From Manihot esculenta (taxonomy: Eukaryota; Streptophyta; Magnoliopsida; Malpighiales; Euphorbiaceae), in NCBI RefSeq assembly GCF_001659605.2, contig NC_035177.2, forward strand, positions 31,636,136 to 31,700,135: a stretch of DNA of 64,000 nt. Reading direction: 5' to 3'. Shown here in pieces: positions 1 to 11,333 of the stretch (position 1 is its first letter; each line of letters begins with the position of its first letter). The notes under the pieces are model-generated. The model saw only the letters and a program-made list of their open reading frames with translations, made no database searches and was not told the origin of the DNA. The position numbers and the translations under genes are program-made.

Positions 1-790
1 CGAACCTGCCCTCGAAAGTCCTGACTTTCGGATCTGTAAGGGACCTTCGGCCACCAAACCTGCCGCCGAAAGTCCCCTGCCTAGCCTTCCTTTACTTATT
101 TCCTATGCATGTTTTGGTATGTTTTAGGGGGGTTTTTGGAAAGTTATTTAGAGTCTTGTAATAGTTATGTTTAGTCCCTCATTTGAGTCCATCTGTATAG
201 GATCGGACTTGGGAGACGGTAAAGGCCAGTAGTGAGTCAGCTGCTTCAGTGTTAGGCAAGCGTCAGCCAGAGGTGAGTAGAACAGAACTAATCTCTTGTT
301 TTAAAGTAATCAAACTTTTTAAGCATGCTCATGCATCACGAATGCTATGTTTATGTATTAGGTTGTTTGCGTTAGATTTCACGAATATGATGCATTGTAT
401 AATTTACTATTGTTGTGGATGGATATTGGATGACCCACTAGCCCTCGAGCATGATATGTTATGATACGATACGAGAAGACCAGGGCTGCCCATTCTACGC
501 CCCTGGCATTTTGGATATGTTATGTTATGTTTAAGTGAAAGTTTTGAGGAGCACCCGTTGTGGGTAGGCACATTGGATTATGTAGAGGATTACTGGTGAC
601 AAGTCCATCTTAATGTGAATTGTTTGTGCTGTGACGCATTCCATATGAGCATATGTTTATTAAACTGTTTTTACTGTTCTGCTCACTAGGTTCTTGTAGC
701 TTATCCCTTTCCCCTAACCCCAAGGTTTACAGGATCGAGGATAGTTCGGGGAAGTCGTCAAAATTTTTGGTAAAGCTTATATAATATTTT

Positions 791-3700
791 TGTAACGACC
801 CGAAAATCGGACCGCTACCGGCGCTAGGATCCAGATCGGCATAAGGCCGCCGAGACCCGTAGCAAGCCTAACATACAACCTGTAAACCTGTTTAATCCCA
901 TACATGATCAACACATACATAAAAATTTTGAACTTTTCTCATTCATTTACCAAACTTGACCTGTGCATGCACAACTCAATATCATAAACATCAACCCCAC
1001 ACTGGAGTCCTCAACAATGCTCCAATGGGGTAACATACATATATTAAGTTTGGTTTACATAAAATATCATTAAACCATTACATTTGAAAGATCATGTAAC
1101 CAAAGGGATTAACATACAAACTAGGGTCAAGCACAACTCTACTCCTCAATAACATCATTACATTACATAACTATTCAATACTATACATTTCAATATTCAT
1201 CATGTCCACCACTAGCTATTACATAAACATGACTTTACTCTAGCTGACCTCCTGGTCTATCCCGTACCTGCAACCCTGGGGAAATAAGGGAGTGGGGTGA
1301 GCTACTAGAGCCCAGTGAGCAGAATAATAAAACATTTAAAAGATATGCCATAATGGAATGCATCACATCACAACCATAACACATCAAGGATGAACTTGTC
1401 ACCAATAGCCCATTACACATTCCAATAGTGCCAGGGGCGTAGAATGGGCCTCACTGGTCTTTCTCTTACATTAACATAGCATGACATTCCAACATGCCAG
1501 GGGCGTAGAATGAGCCTCACTGGTCTTTCTCTTACATAGTGTTAGAGGTGTAGAATAGGCCTCATTGGTCTTCCATACCGTATCATCACTGTCTCATATC
1601 ATATCATAGTGCAGGCTAAAGGATCATCCAACATTCATCCACATCAACAACATAATATGCAATGCAACATATTCGTGGATTCTAATGCAAACATCCTAAT
1701 ATATCTCATGGCATTCATGATGCGTGAATCATGCTAAAACTTTCATTATTTATTTGAACATAAAGAGTCATTCCACTCACCTCAGGCTAGCTCTGACAAG
1801 ACACTGAAGCAACTGTCTCACTGCTGGGGGCCTCGGTTCCTCGGGTCCGAACCTACACAAGTGGACTCAAATGAGGGACCAAACATACATGAACATGACT
1901 CTAAAATACTCCCCAAAAACTCCCTAAAACACCTTAAAACAATCATAGAAATCATGCAAAGGAAGGCTGAATAGGGCACTTTCAGTGGCAGGTTCGGCGG
2001 CCGAAAGTCCCTCCAGAGCCGAAAGTCATGCACCTTCGGCGGCACTTTCGGCGGCCGAAGGTTCTCTCCAGAGACGAAACTCATGCATGTTCGGCGGCAC
2101 CTTTGGCGGCCGAAACTCCCTTCCAGAGCCGAAAGTCCACTTTCGGGGGCAGGGTTCGACAGCCAAAAGGCTTGCCTCTACAGGCAGGTTCGGCGGCCGA
2201 AAGTCCCTTCGGCTGCCGAACCTGAGTTCTTCCAAAGGGCAGAACTCAGCCTCCTCTAAGCACAAACACCTCCCAAACCATTCAACTCAAACACAACACT
2301 TCTACAACAAGCATACACACATACATAATGTAACGACCCAGAATCCGGACCGCTACCGGCGCTAGGATCCAGATCGGCATAAGGCCGCCGGGACCCGTAG
2401 CAAGCCTGACATACATCCTGTAAACCTATTTAATCCCATACATGATCAACAATTACATACAAATTTTGAACTTTCTCATTCATTTCCAAACTCAACCTGT
2501 GCATGCACAACTTATGATCATAATCATCAATCCCACATTGGAGTCCTCATCAATGCTCCAATGGGGTAACATAACATCATAAAAGTTTGGTTTAACATGA
2601 CATCATAGAACATTTCATTAAAAGATCATGTAATCAAAAAGGGATTAACAACATACTAGGGTCAAGCACAATTCTAAACCTCAATACTCATCATTACATT
2701 ACATAGTTGTACTATACATTACATCATTCTCATGTCCACAGCTAACTATTACATAGAACATAACTTTACTCTTGACTTCCTGCTCTATCCCGTACCTGCA
2801 AACCTGGGGGATTAAGGGAATGGGGTGAGCTACTAGAGCCCAGTGAGCAGAATAATAAAACATTATATTTAAAGTTCATGCTTTCATGAAATGCATCACA
2901 TCACAAACAAATCACATTAAGGATGAACTTGTCACCAATAGTCCTCTACATATCCAATAGTGCCAGGGACGTAGAATGGGTCTTCCTGGACTTTCTCTTA
3001 CATAACATATCATGACATTCCAATGTGCCAGGGACGTAGAATGGGTCTTCCTGGACTTTCTCTTACATTGTGCTAGGGACGTAGAATGGGTCTTCCTGGA
3101 CTTCTGTACCATATCATCATCATATCATACGAGGACTAATGGATCATTCAATGCTCATCCACAACAACAACATAATATGCAATGCAACATATTCGTGGAT
3201 TCTAATGCAAACAACCTAATATATCTCATGGCATTCATGATGCGTGAATCATGCTAAAACTTTCATTATTTGCTTTAAAACATAAAGAGTCATTCTACTC
3301 ACCTTAGGCTAGCTCTGAAAAGACTCGGAAGTAGCTATCTCACTGCTGGGGTCCTCGGTTCCTCGGGTCCGAACCTACACAGGTGGACTCAAATGAGGGA
3401 CCAAACATACAAGAACATGACTCTAAAATACTCCCCAAAAACCCCCTAAAACACCTTAAAATAATCATAGAAATCATGCAAAGGAAGGCTGAACAGGGCA
3501 CTTTCGGCGGCAGGTTCGGCGGCCGAAAGTCCCTCCAGAGCCGAAAGTCATGCACCTTCGGCGGCACTTTCGGCGGCCGAAGGTTCCTTCCAGAGACGAA
3601 ACTCATGCATTTTCGGCGGCACCTTCGGCGGCCGAAGGTTCCTTCCAGAGACGAAACTCATGCATTTTCGGCGGCACCTTCGACGGCCGAAACTCCCTTC

Positions 3701-5382
3701 CAGAGCCGAAAGTCCACTTTCGGGGGCAGGGTTCGGCAACCCAAGGCTGGCCTCCACAGGCAGGTTCGGCGGCCGAAAGTCCCTTCGGCTGCCAAACCTG
3801 AGTTCTTCCAAAGGGCAGAACTCAGCCTCAACAATGCACATTTGCCTCCCAAACCATTCAATCATGCATTTACCTATTCTACAACATGCAAACTCAAACC
3901 AACAGCATATAGGGGTCTTAAACTAACCTAAACCCCAACCAAAGCACATCAAACAACCCACATTGCTCATAAACACAACATAAACCCATAAACTCAAAAA
4001 TAACCTAAACATGCATTTCTACCCCATAAATCTTCATAAAACTTGTTTAAAACATAAAAGAAGGATAGGATCTAAGCTTACCTCTTGAAAATCGAGAGGA
4101 GAGACGATCCTAGCTTGGAGATGGGGAGAAATCAACTCTTTGGTCTCCAAGCTTCAAAACTTGCTCTTTTGTTCAAATATCTTCAAATAAAGGTAAAACT
4201 TGTTAAAACTCAAAAGATTGGGGGAAAATCAACCAAAACAACCATGGGAGAGCATGGACTCACCGTTGGCCAAAAATGGGGAGAAAACTCGCCCGTTTCG
4301 GCCATGGAGCCCTTATATAGGGGCTGGCCAGACCACCTTTCGGCAGCCTAAAGTGCCTCCAAAACTCATGCAAGTTCGGCGGTCGAACATGGGGTTCGGC
4401 GGCCGAACCTGAACAACTTTCGGAAGCCTAACATGCTCCCCTAAACTAACCCATGTTCGGCGGTCGAACCTGGAAATGCCTCTATGGTCTTTTTCATTCA
4501 AAACTCAATTTCTTTCTTAGTTAAAATCATAAAATACATTAAAACATTTTATAAAAACATTATCTTACCCTTCTAGAGGTTTCCGACATCCGAGATTCCA
4601 CCGGACGGTAGGAATTCCAATACCGGAGTCTAGCCGGGTATTACACATAAGCTCCTAGGGGCTTCAAACTATCCTAAACCCCAACTACAACACATCAAAC
4701 ATACATAAACAACCCACATTGCTCATAAACACAACATAAACCCATAAACTCAAATAAAACCTAAACATGCATTTCTACCCCATAAAACTTTATAAAACTC
4801 GTTTAAAACATACAAGAGAGGTAGGATCTAAGCTTACCTCTTGAAGATCGAGAGAGAAGACGATCCTAACTTGGAGATGGGGAGAAATCAACTCTTTGGT
4901 CTTCAAGCTTCAAAACTTGCTCTTTTGCTCAAAAAATCTTCAAATCAAAGTAAAACTTGTTAAAACTCGAAAGATTGGAGGAAAAACCATAAAAAACGAC
5001 TGTGGGAGAGCATGGACTCACCGTTGGCCGAAAATGGGGAGAAAGCTTGCCCATTTCGGCCATGGAGTCCTTATATAGGGCTGGCCAGACCACCCTTCGG
5101 CAGCCTAAGGTGCTTCCAAAACTCATGCAAGTTCGGCGGCCGAACATGAACCACTTTTGGAAGCCTAACTTGCCCCCCTAAACTATCCCATGTTCAGCGG
5201 CCGAACCTGGAAATGCCTCCATGATCTTTTTCATTCAAAACTCAATTCCTTTCTTACTTAAAACCATCAAATACATTAAAACATTTTATAAAAACATGAT
5301 TTTACCCTTCTAGAGGTTTTCGACATCCTAAATTCCACTGGACGGTAGGAATTCCGATACTGGAGTCTAGCCGGGTATTACA
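791..5382 (-). mobile_element. Solo-LTR-like unit B, inserted in A
   Basis: Minus-oriented unit running from TGTAACGACC at 791 to GGGTATTACA ending at 5382. Its own length is about 2.27 kb after removing unit C and one target duplication. Candidate target duplications are ATTTT (786-790) and AGTTT (5383-5387), with one mismatch, so this insertion may be older or the site mutated. No gag or pol sequence lies inside. A reverse-strand TATA-like motif is near 5070-5078, and the splice-donor-like motif (reverse complement CTTACCTCTTG) is near 4836. Confidence 0.75.
2329..4645 (-). mobile_element. Solo-LTR-like unit C, inserted in B
   Basis: Complete minus-oriented unit of 2,317 bp from TGTAACGACC (2329) to GGGTATTACA (ending 4645). 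It is flanked by an exact 5-bp target duplication, CATAA at 2324-2328 and 4646-4650. Near-palindromes of the TTCGGCGGCCGAA type occur for example at 3515-3527 and 3569-3581. A triplicated segment with the motif GGGACGTAGAATGGGTC is at about 2960-3100. A TATA-like motif near 4310-4320 and a splice-donor-like site near 4078-4088 are read on the minus strand. No internal retrotransposon domain is present. Confidence 0.85.
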
Positions 5383-5765
5383 AGTTTAGTGTGGACATGT
5401 AATATTTTAATGGATTAGAATTGTGTTTCGCCCTATTATTAGTCTTGTAATCTGTGTTTACATGATCTTTATGTAAAAGTTTTATGTATGAGTTATGTTT
5501 GGACCAAGTTGAGGCATGTATATTAACCATACTGGAGCATTTGATGAGGGCTCTAGTATGGATTTTATGTTTACAATTTTGATACATGTACAGGTTGAGC
5601 TTGGTTTCACGAAATATTTAAGTTTTTGTTATAATGTATGATCATGTATGGGATTTTGTCAGGTGTAACAGGATGTATAGTAGGCTTGCTATGGGTTCCA
5701 GCGACCTTAAGTCGATCTGAATCCTAGCACCGGTAGCGGTCCGGTTCCCGGGTCGTTACACAACC

Positions 5766-5798
5766 TTTCTCCAGGGTGGTGAAGCCTGGCGGTTATCA
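5766..5798 (-). repeat. Inner edge of the Tat 3' LTR
   Basis: Thirty-three bases that match the outer end of the right LTR at about 28558-28592. Most differences are C/T or G/A. Both copies end in TTATCA and then diverge, which fixes the LTR boundary at 5798. The rest of this LTR lies beyond insertion A, outside the window. The pyrimidine-rich stretch just after 5798 would be the complement of the polypurine tract. Confidence 0.6.
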
Positions 5799-6066
5799 AT
5801 TGCCCTTTTACCTCCTCAGCAGTTATTGCATGAGTGATGAGGGGTAAATCCCGAGAATCCATTATGACCGGCGCAGCCCGAGGGCAGCTCCTATCAAAAC
5901 GTCTCTTCTTTACTTTACCATTTTCAAAATTCTAATTCTCCAAATTTTCACAGAACCCCATACTCTCCTTCTGCCTTCAGCGTGCTCCGCTCATCCTTTC
6001 CTTCTGCCCTAATCGTCTTCCAAGATACGTTACACTATCATAGATAGCCCCAGGTTACCCGATGTC

Positions 6067-9000
6067 ATGTATCTAGAGTCTAATGTTACCTCCTCTTCTC
6101 TTGTGAATTTCTTTTCTCGAAAGTATCTAGACACCTCTCTTTTTCGTATTCGGGCTTCCCTTCCTAACAAGAGGATTATTCTTTCCGATCCTCCTCCCTC
6201 CGGTCTAATCGATTCCCAAAAAGGTCATAGTTTGGTTTTCTTCATCAAATAGCACGAATACGGCTTAACGTTTCCCTTTTCACCTTTCTTTGTTGAGGTC
6301 TTCCGATACTTCGGAATAACCCCTCGGATGCTTGCTCCAAACTTGATTCTCTTCATGTGCTCTTTTGAGTCTGTCTGTCTGAGCTGGAGTCTCACACCTA
6401 CAGCTCGTTTATTTTCAACCTTTTTCCGGCTGGTCCGAGCTAGCCAGGGCTTTTACTACTTTGCCCCCCGAGGAGGGTTGTTCATATTCTCGGGTCATAA
6501 AGACTCAATCAAAGGCTGGGCAGAGGGATTCGCTGTGGTGGAGCTGAAAGAGGGCCCCGTGCTGACTTGGCAGGTGGACCTCCCCTGGAAGGATGTGCCC
6601 CCAGGCTGCAATGACCTCCCCCAGCTAACCCTCTCTGAGTAGGTCGGCTATCTTAGACTGACTTTTGTTAAGCAGAAGTATGACATCGAGAAATGTATGT
6701 TCGTGTCCAGTCTTTAGAACTGTAGGGACGTGGGTATTTCATTTTACTCTGTTTTAACATCTTGCTTTATCTTTTTAATTTTTGTTGAATGCCCTTCTAA
6801 CCTGTCGGATTCTTGTTTTTGTAGCCTTCAAGCTTCCCATGGATAAGATCAAGCCCCCGAAGAATTTTGTTTTGTCTCGGGAGAGCATGAGGGCTGCTCT
6901 GGATGCCTTCCGGGCTGGTCAATCAGTCGCCGATGCTACTCGAGAGGTCACCCAGATCATCTCCCCTAGGTCGGTGGACCGATCCATTCCTCCGGCCCCA
7001 GTTTCCTCTCGCGCCCCCCTATCGAGCTCCAAGGATTCTCATTCTGGGGCCTCTACGCCTTCTAGTCGTAGCAAGTCCAGTTCTTCTCCCCAATCTTCCA
7101 CGGTCCCTGAATCCAAACAGGCCTCCACTCCAACTTCTCAGGAGCTCGTGGTTATTGAGGAGTCAGCTGAAGATGTGCAGACTGTGAGCACTGAGGTCGC
7201 TCTTACCTCCAAAGGTGCTCTCAGGGAGAAAATCGAGGTCGTTCCAACCGAAGCGAGGACTCCTGAGGGTGGAGGTGAGGTCATCCTGGCAGGCGAGGAC
7301 GTCCCAGCAATTGAAACTGAGGTCGCACCTATCAGCAAAGGCACCTCTGAGGATGGGGTCAAGCCCAAATCTGTTCTTATAGCTTCTTGTCAGAAGAAGG
7401 CCTCGACCTACAGTGGTATCATTGTCAAGGAGGCCGCTAGCAAGTGAGCTTCTCCCTCAGAAGCTCTTGCTGCAGCTCCCGCCCCAAAGAAGGCTCGTGC
7501 TTCCAAGCAGCCGGCTCCAACTCTACCTCCCCTCGAGAAAGTGCCCCTGATAATGAGATTCTAAATGCAGAAGACATCACCAACCAGTCTTCGGCGAGCA
7601 TTGTCACAGAGCTACTATAGGAGTGAATGTTTGATGGTATCACTGAGGCTTCAGACCCGCGTCTGCTTGCCCTTAGCGGTCTCCTAGCTAGCTCTACCCG
7701 GGAGCAAACAGCGTTTCGTTCTCGAACTCGAGAGGAGCTTGGGGACACAGTCAGGGAGATGCTCCTTATGGTGAGCTGTGTTTTTCCTTTTTCTATTTTT
7801 AAGTCATTTCTGTTTTCTTTGTTTTCTAACTTTGTTGATTCTCCTTCCTGCCAGGTGATGGGTATTTTCATGGAGATTGATGCGCAGGACCATTCCCTCT
7901 AGAGCTCTGTAGACCGCTAGATTGAGGAGGCTTGTCATGAGGAGAACCTGTCGGCGACGAGTGACGCTCAGGGTCATCTCACCGCAGCTCAAGAGCATCT
8001 GAAAACCCTCCAAGAGGAGCTGGCTTGGACCCGGGATGCTGTCAAGAGGGCTTATGAGAGGGCAGCTGTGGCAGAGGCTTGCCACGATGAAGTTTTGGAG
8101 CAGCTGTCCTCCTTAGAGAATGTCCGTCGCGAGAGGGATGAGGCTGTGGCTTAGCGCGAGGAGGCCTGGCGTCAGTATGAGACAATCAAGATAGACCATG
8201 ATGACGTCCAAGCCCGTTGTGAGACAGTGATGGCCCAAAGGGACGAGGCCCTGGCTTGAATTGTTGTCCTCGAGCAAGAGCTTAGCAAGCATACTGATAG
8301 TCTAAAAGACCTAACCTTGGCAGCAGAGGAGTCAAAGTTTCAACAACAACAGCTCTACTAAGAAGTTAAGGCTCTAGAAAGAAGATGTTCCATCCTACTG
8401 GAAGACGCTAAACTTATTGAGGACAGGGTCTGGTTGGCATGCAAGGAGCACCTGCGGGAGTACAAAGACTCTGTTGAGCTGAAAGCAGAGATCTATCAGG
8501 CCTGCCAGAAGTGTTTGCAGGAATATAAGGGCTCTTCGAAGTTAAAAATTGAGATCGAGCAGGCTTGTGAGGATCGTCTTCAGCGTTACAAGGACTCCCC
8601 TGAGCTGAAGGCCAAAATCGAGGACGCCTATGAGGCGCGGCTTGTGGATTTCAAAGCTTCTGATGCAATAAAGCACGAGATATGGAACATAGGTTTTTGC
8701 ATGTTCGCCTTTGGGTTCAACCAGGGTCTGAAGGAGGCTAGGGATGCCCCCTCCACCCCACTGGCTAAGCTCAGGGCTCCTGAAGTAGACTCTGATGGCG
8801 AGGAGGTGCGCTATGGGGAGGATCACAACCCCTTGCCTAAAGGGGCTCCTCGCGCAACAACTGGGTGTCAGGGGGATGATGCCGGGTCTCAGGGAGAGGG
8901 TGCTGCGCCTCAGGGGGAAGACACCGAGCCTCAGAGGGGTGAGATTATGCCTTTTGTGGGTACTGAGGGGCAGGAGTCAAGGGGTGTCGGACTCCCTAGG

Positions 9001-9096
9001 GATAGTTCTATAGATTATATAAATAGTAATAGCAATGTAGTTACTGATGTTAGTCCTCTAAGGACAATCTTTCCTCCTATAATCTTAGATAACTAA
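6067..9096 (+). pseudogene. Antisense extra ORF of the Tat element, gypsy-type transposon protein, broken
   Basis: Plus-strand coding remnant, opposite to pol, between the 3' LTR and integrase. The first part (6067-6642) carries phrases such as FFVEVFRYFGITPRM and GFYYFAPRGGLF, like the N-terminal domain of plant 'putative gypsy type transposon' proteins. A Ser/Pro-rich part follows (6842-7447). The last part is long coiled coil (about 7900-8720; repeated EYKDS.ELKAEI units at 8434-8660) with an acidic tail. In-frame stops are TAG 6250 and 6640, TGA 7445, TAG 7900, 7918 and 8152, TGA 8257 and TAA 8359. Most fit C-to-T changes from CAG, CGA or CAA. Likely introns: one ending near 6828, and one at about 7771-7854. 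Its function is unknown. Confidence 0.7.
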
Positions 9097-10192
9097 CAAA
9101 ATAGTAACTTGTTTCTTTTCATGTTTGTGTTGCACTTTTGCCTTTTGTTTTTAGCGCTTAAATGTGTGTTGTACTTCAATGAATGAGATCTTGCCTTTGT
9201 CTGCACTTGTACTTGGATTATTCTTTGCTTCTGTCTGTCTTGCTGGTTTTACTGAACCGTTCAATTCGTTTAAGACTTAATTCACTTCCTTTATTCTGGC
9301 TTGCAAACCTTTTCTGACTTAACTTAAACATAGAAGTTTTTAAGCTATATGTTCACTCAGTAAATTTCAAAGAGCTTGGTTGTGCTGGATTTGATCAATC
9401 CGGTTGTCTTTTATTGGGCTTTCTCCCATTGAGTTTATTCGGACTAAGAGTTCAGTGGCTTACTAAACTTCTGACTTGCAAGTTTTTCTGATTTTTATAA
9501 AGGCATTATTGGTTTTCATTTTGTACCTTCGTCAATACTACGAGCTCGGACGTATATAGTGATGTCTCACTAGTTTGAGGCACTTTATTCTTTCTAAGTA
9601 TAACCTTCTAACTATCGGAGTTGGTTGGACCACGTGCCCCATTGAAGTAGTGAGTTCGGACTTCTGGTATCTTTTATACTTAGCTTATTTTTATTAGTTT
9701 TTCATGTGTTGGACATGGATCCAGGCTGGGAGCTCGTCTCTCTCACTTTGTTTGTGAGCCTCTTTTTGCAGGCATCCCTCTGTGGTTCATTTTCTTCCTT
9801 ATTTTACTAGGTTCGTCCTGACTTTGAGCTTGTCCCTCTAGGAACTTGCGAGCTTGGGTTTCATCTTTTGCTTTTTTCAGGCACCTCGGATTTGATGCCG
9901 AGGTCAGACTCTTGACTTTGTCTTTTGACTTTGTGTTGAGTCAAATTAAGGTTGTAGCTTTGCTCGTCTATTCGTACCTTCCCTTTCCCCAGTCTTTTGG
10001 GTGAGGAGAAACTTTTAGCCTTTATTTTGCCATTTGGCCTTCTCTAGCTCGGCTCTTCTTTCATTTGGTTCTCCCGAGCTCAGTCCCGTGTAGCTCAATT
10101 CGGGACTCAGCCTTTCCAGGCCTGCTTTGTTCCTTCCCAGTTTCTTAGACTTGTTTGAGGTTTGGGCTCTTTTGGCCTTTCTATCAGTTGGT
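9097..10192. other. Noncoding part of the Tat element
   Basis: About 1.1 kb between the end of the antisense ORF and the tandem array. No ORF is supported. It is T-rich on the plus strand. It corresponds to the 3' untranslated part of the element on the pol strand. Confidence 0.6.
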
Positions 10193-10786
10193 CATCTCAG
10201 CCGATTTTCTGTTGCCGGGTCATTTTTTGAGCCCGGTCACCCACCTCACTGAGGTCTTGCGCAAGATTCAGGCTCTTCAGCCTTACTGTCGCTTCATCAT
10301 CTCAGCCGATTTTGTGGTGCCGGGGTCATTTTTTGAGCCCGGTCACCCACCTGACTGAGGTCTTGCGCAAGATTCAGGCTCTTCGGCCTTACTGTCGCTT
10401 CATCATCTCAGCCGATTTTGTGGTGCCGGGGTCATTTTTGAGCCCGGTCACCTACCTCACTGAGGTCTTGTGCAAGATTCAAGCTCTTCGGCCTTACTAT
10501 CGCTTCATCATCTCAGCCGGTTTTGTGGTGCCAGGGTCATTTTTTGAGCCCGGTCACCCACCTCACTAAGGTCTTGCGCAAGATTCAGGCTCTTCGGCCT
10601 TACTATCGCTTCATCATCTCAGTCGGTTTTGTAGTGCCAGGATCATTTTTTGAGCTCGGTCACCCACCTCACTGAGGTCTTGCGCAAGATTCAGGCTCTT
10701 CAGCCTTACTGTTGCTTCATCATCTCAGCCGACTTTGTGGTGCCGGGGTTATTTTTTGAGCCCGGTCACCCACCTCACTGAGGTCT
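10193..10786. repeat. 106-bp tandem array, about 5.6 units
   Basis: Unit starts can be followed by the motif GCGCAAGATTCAGG at 10259, 10365, 10470 (as GTGCAAG), 10576 and 10682, a spacing of 105-106 bp. Each unit also contains CATCTCAGCCGA and TTTTTTGAGCCCGGTCAC, with a short CCGGG/CCCGG inverted repeat. It lies in the 3' noncoding part of the Tat element. Such arrays in Tat elements are a known source of new satellite repeats. Confidence 0.9.
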
Positions 10787-10973
10787 TCTTTTAATGCCTG
10801 TTCTTTTATTTTTAAAGGAAAGTAAGACAAGCAGTGATAAAAGTGATATTTGTTTGAATCTCGCTGTCTATTTCATTCTAATTGTTTAGAGTATAATTTG
10901 TTTGTACATTACTTGTATTCTTAAAGACATTGTTTGTACTTTAGGGAAAATACCTCTTCAAGTGTTTTATATT

Positions 10974-11328
10974 TCATGCGTGAGGCTCTGAATTTCCTTG
11001 CAAGTCTTCAATTCGGTATACACCCGGTTTAACGACTTTGGTTATTCTGAAAGGGCCTTCCCTGGTTGGTGCTAGCTTTCCTGCTGCAGCTCTCTTCCCT
11101 GTGGCTTCCAGCTTTCTTAATGCCAGATCTCCTATCTTCAAGCTCCTTTCCCTGAATCTTTGATTGTAGTAGCGAGCCACCTTCTGTTGATAAGCGGCGG
11201 TGCGGAATTGGACTTCTTCCCTGAATTCCTCTAGGGCATCCAAGTTGCTCCTCAATTTATCATCATTGGTGCCTTCGCTATTAAACTGGACTCAGTGGGT
11301 GGGGACCTACAACTCAATGGGGACCACA
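10974..11328 (-). pseudogene. Integrase C-terminal part of the Tat element
   Basis: The minus-strand ORF at 10974-11255 encodes the end of integrase, with phrases AAYQQKVARYYNQRF and GPFRITKVVKPGVYRIEDL, the usual C-terminal beta-barrel-like end of plant Ty3/gypsy integrase. It is separated from the catalytic core by solo-LTR-like unit D. The ORF begins in the middle of the protein, so it cannot be made as a whole. Upstream sequence to 11328 continues the domain with disruptions. Confidence 0.75.
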
Positions 11329-11333
11329 GCTTC

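Larger units (their letters stand above)
1..5760 (+). mobile_element. Solo-LTR-like unit A (left end outside window)
   Basis: Plus-oriented member of the TGTAATACCC...GGGTCGTTACA family. Its start lies before base 1, and its end GGGTCGTTACA is at 5750-5760. It is split by unit B at 791-5382; unit sequence is at 1-790 and resumes at about 5388. The sequence on the two sides joins in the order seen in the uninterrupted stretch near 21,960-22,040 of unit E. The right target duplication should be CAACC (5761-5765); the left copy is outside the window. It sits inside the 3' LTR of the Tat element, since Tat LTR sequence follows directly. Confidence 0.75.

Noticed and set aside
10155..10569. Plus-strand frames with repeated RFIISADFVVPGS
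   Set aside because: They are translations of the 106-bp tandem array; the repeat is DNA-level and the frame breaks between units.
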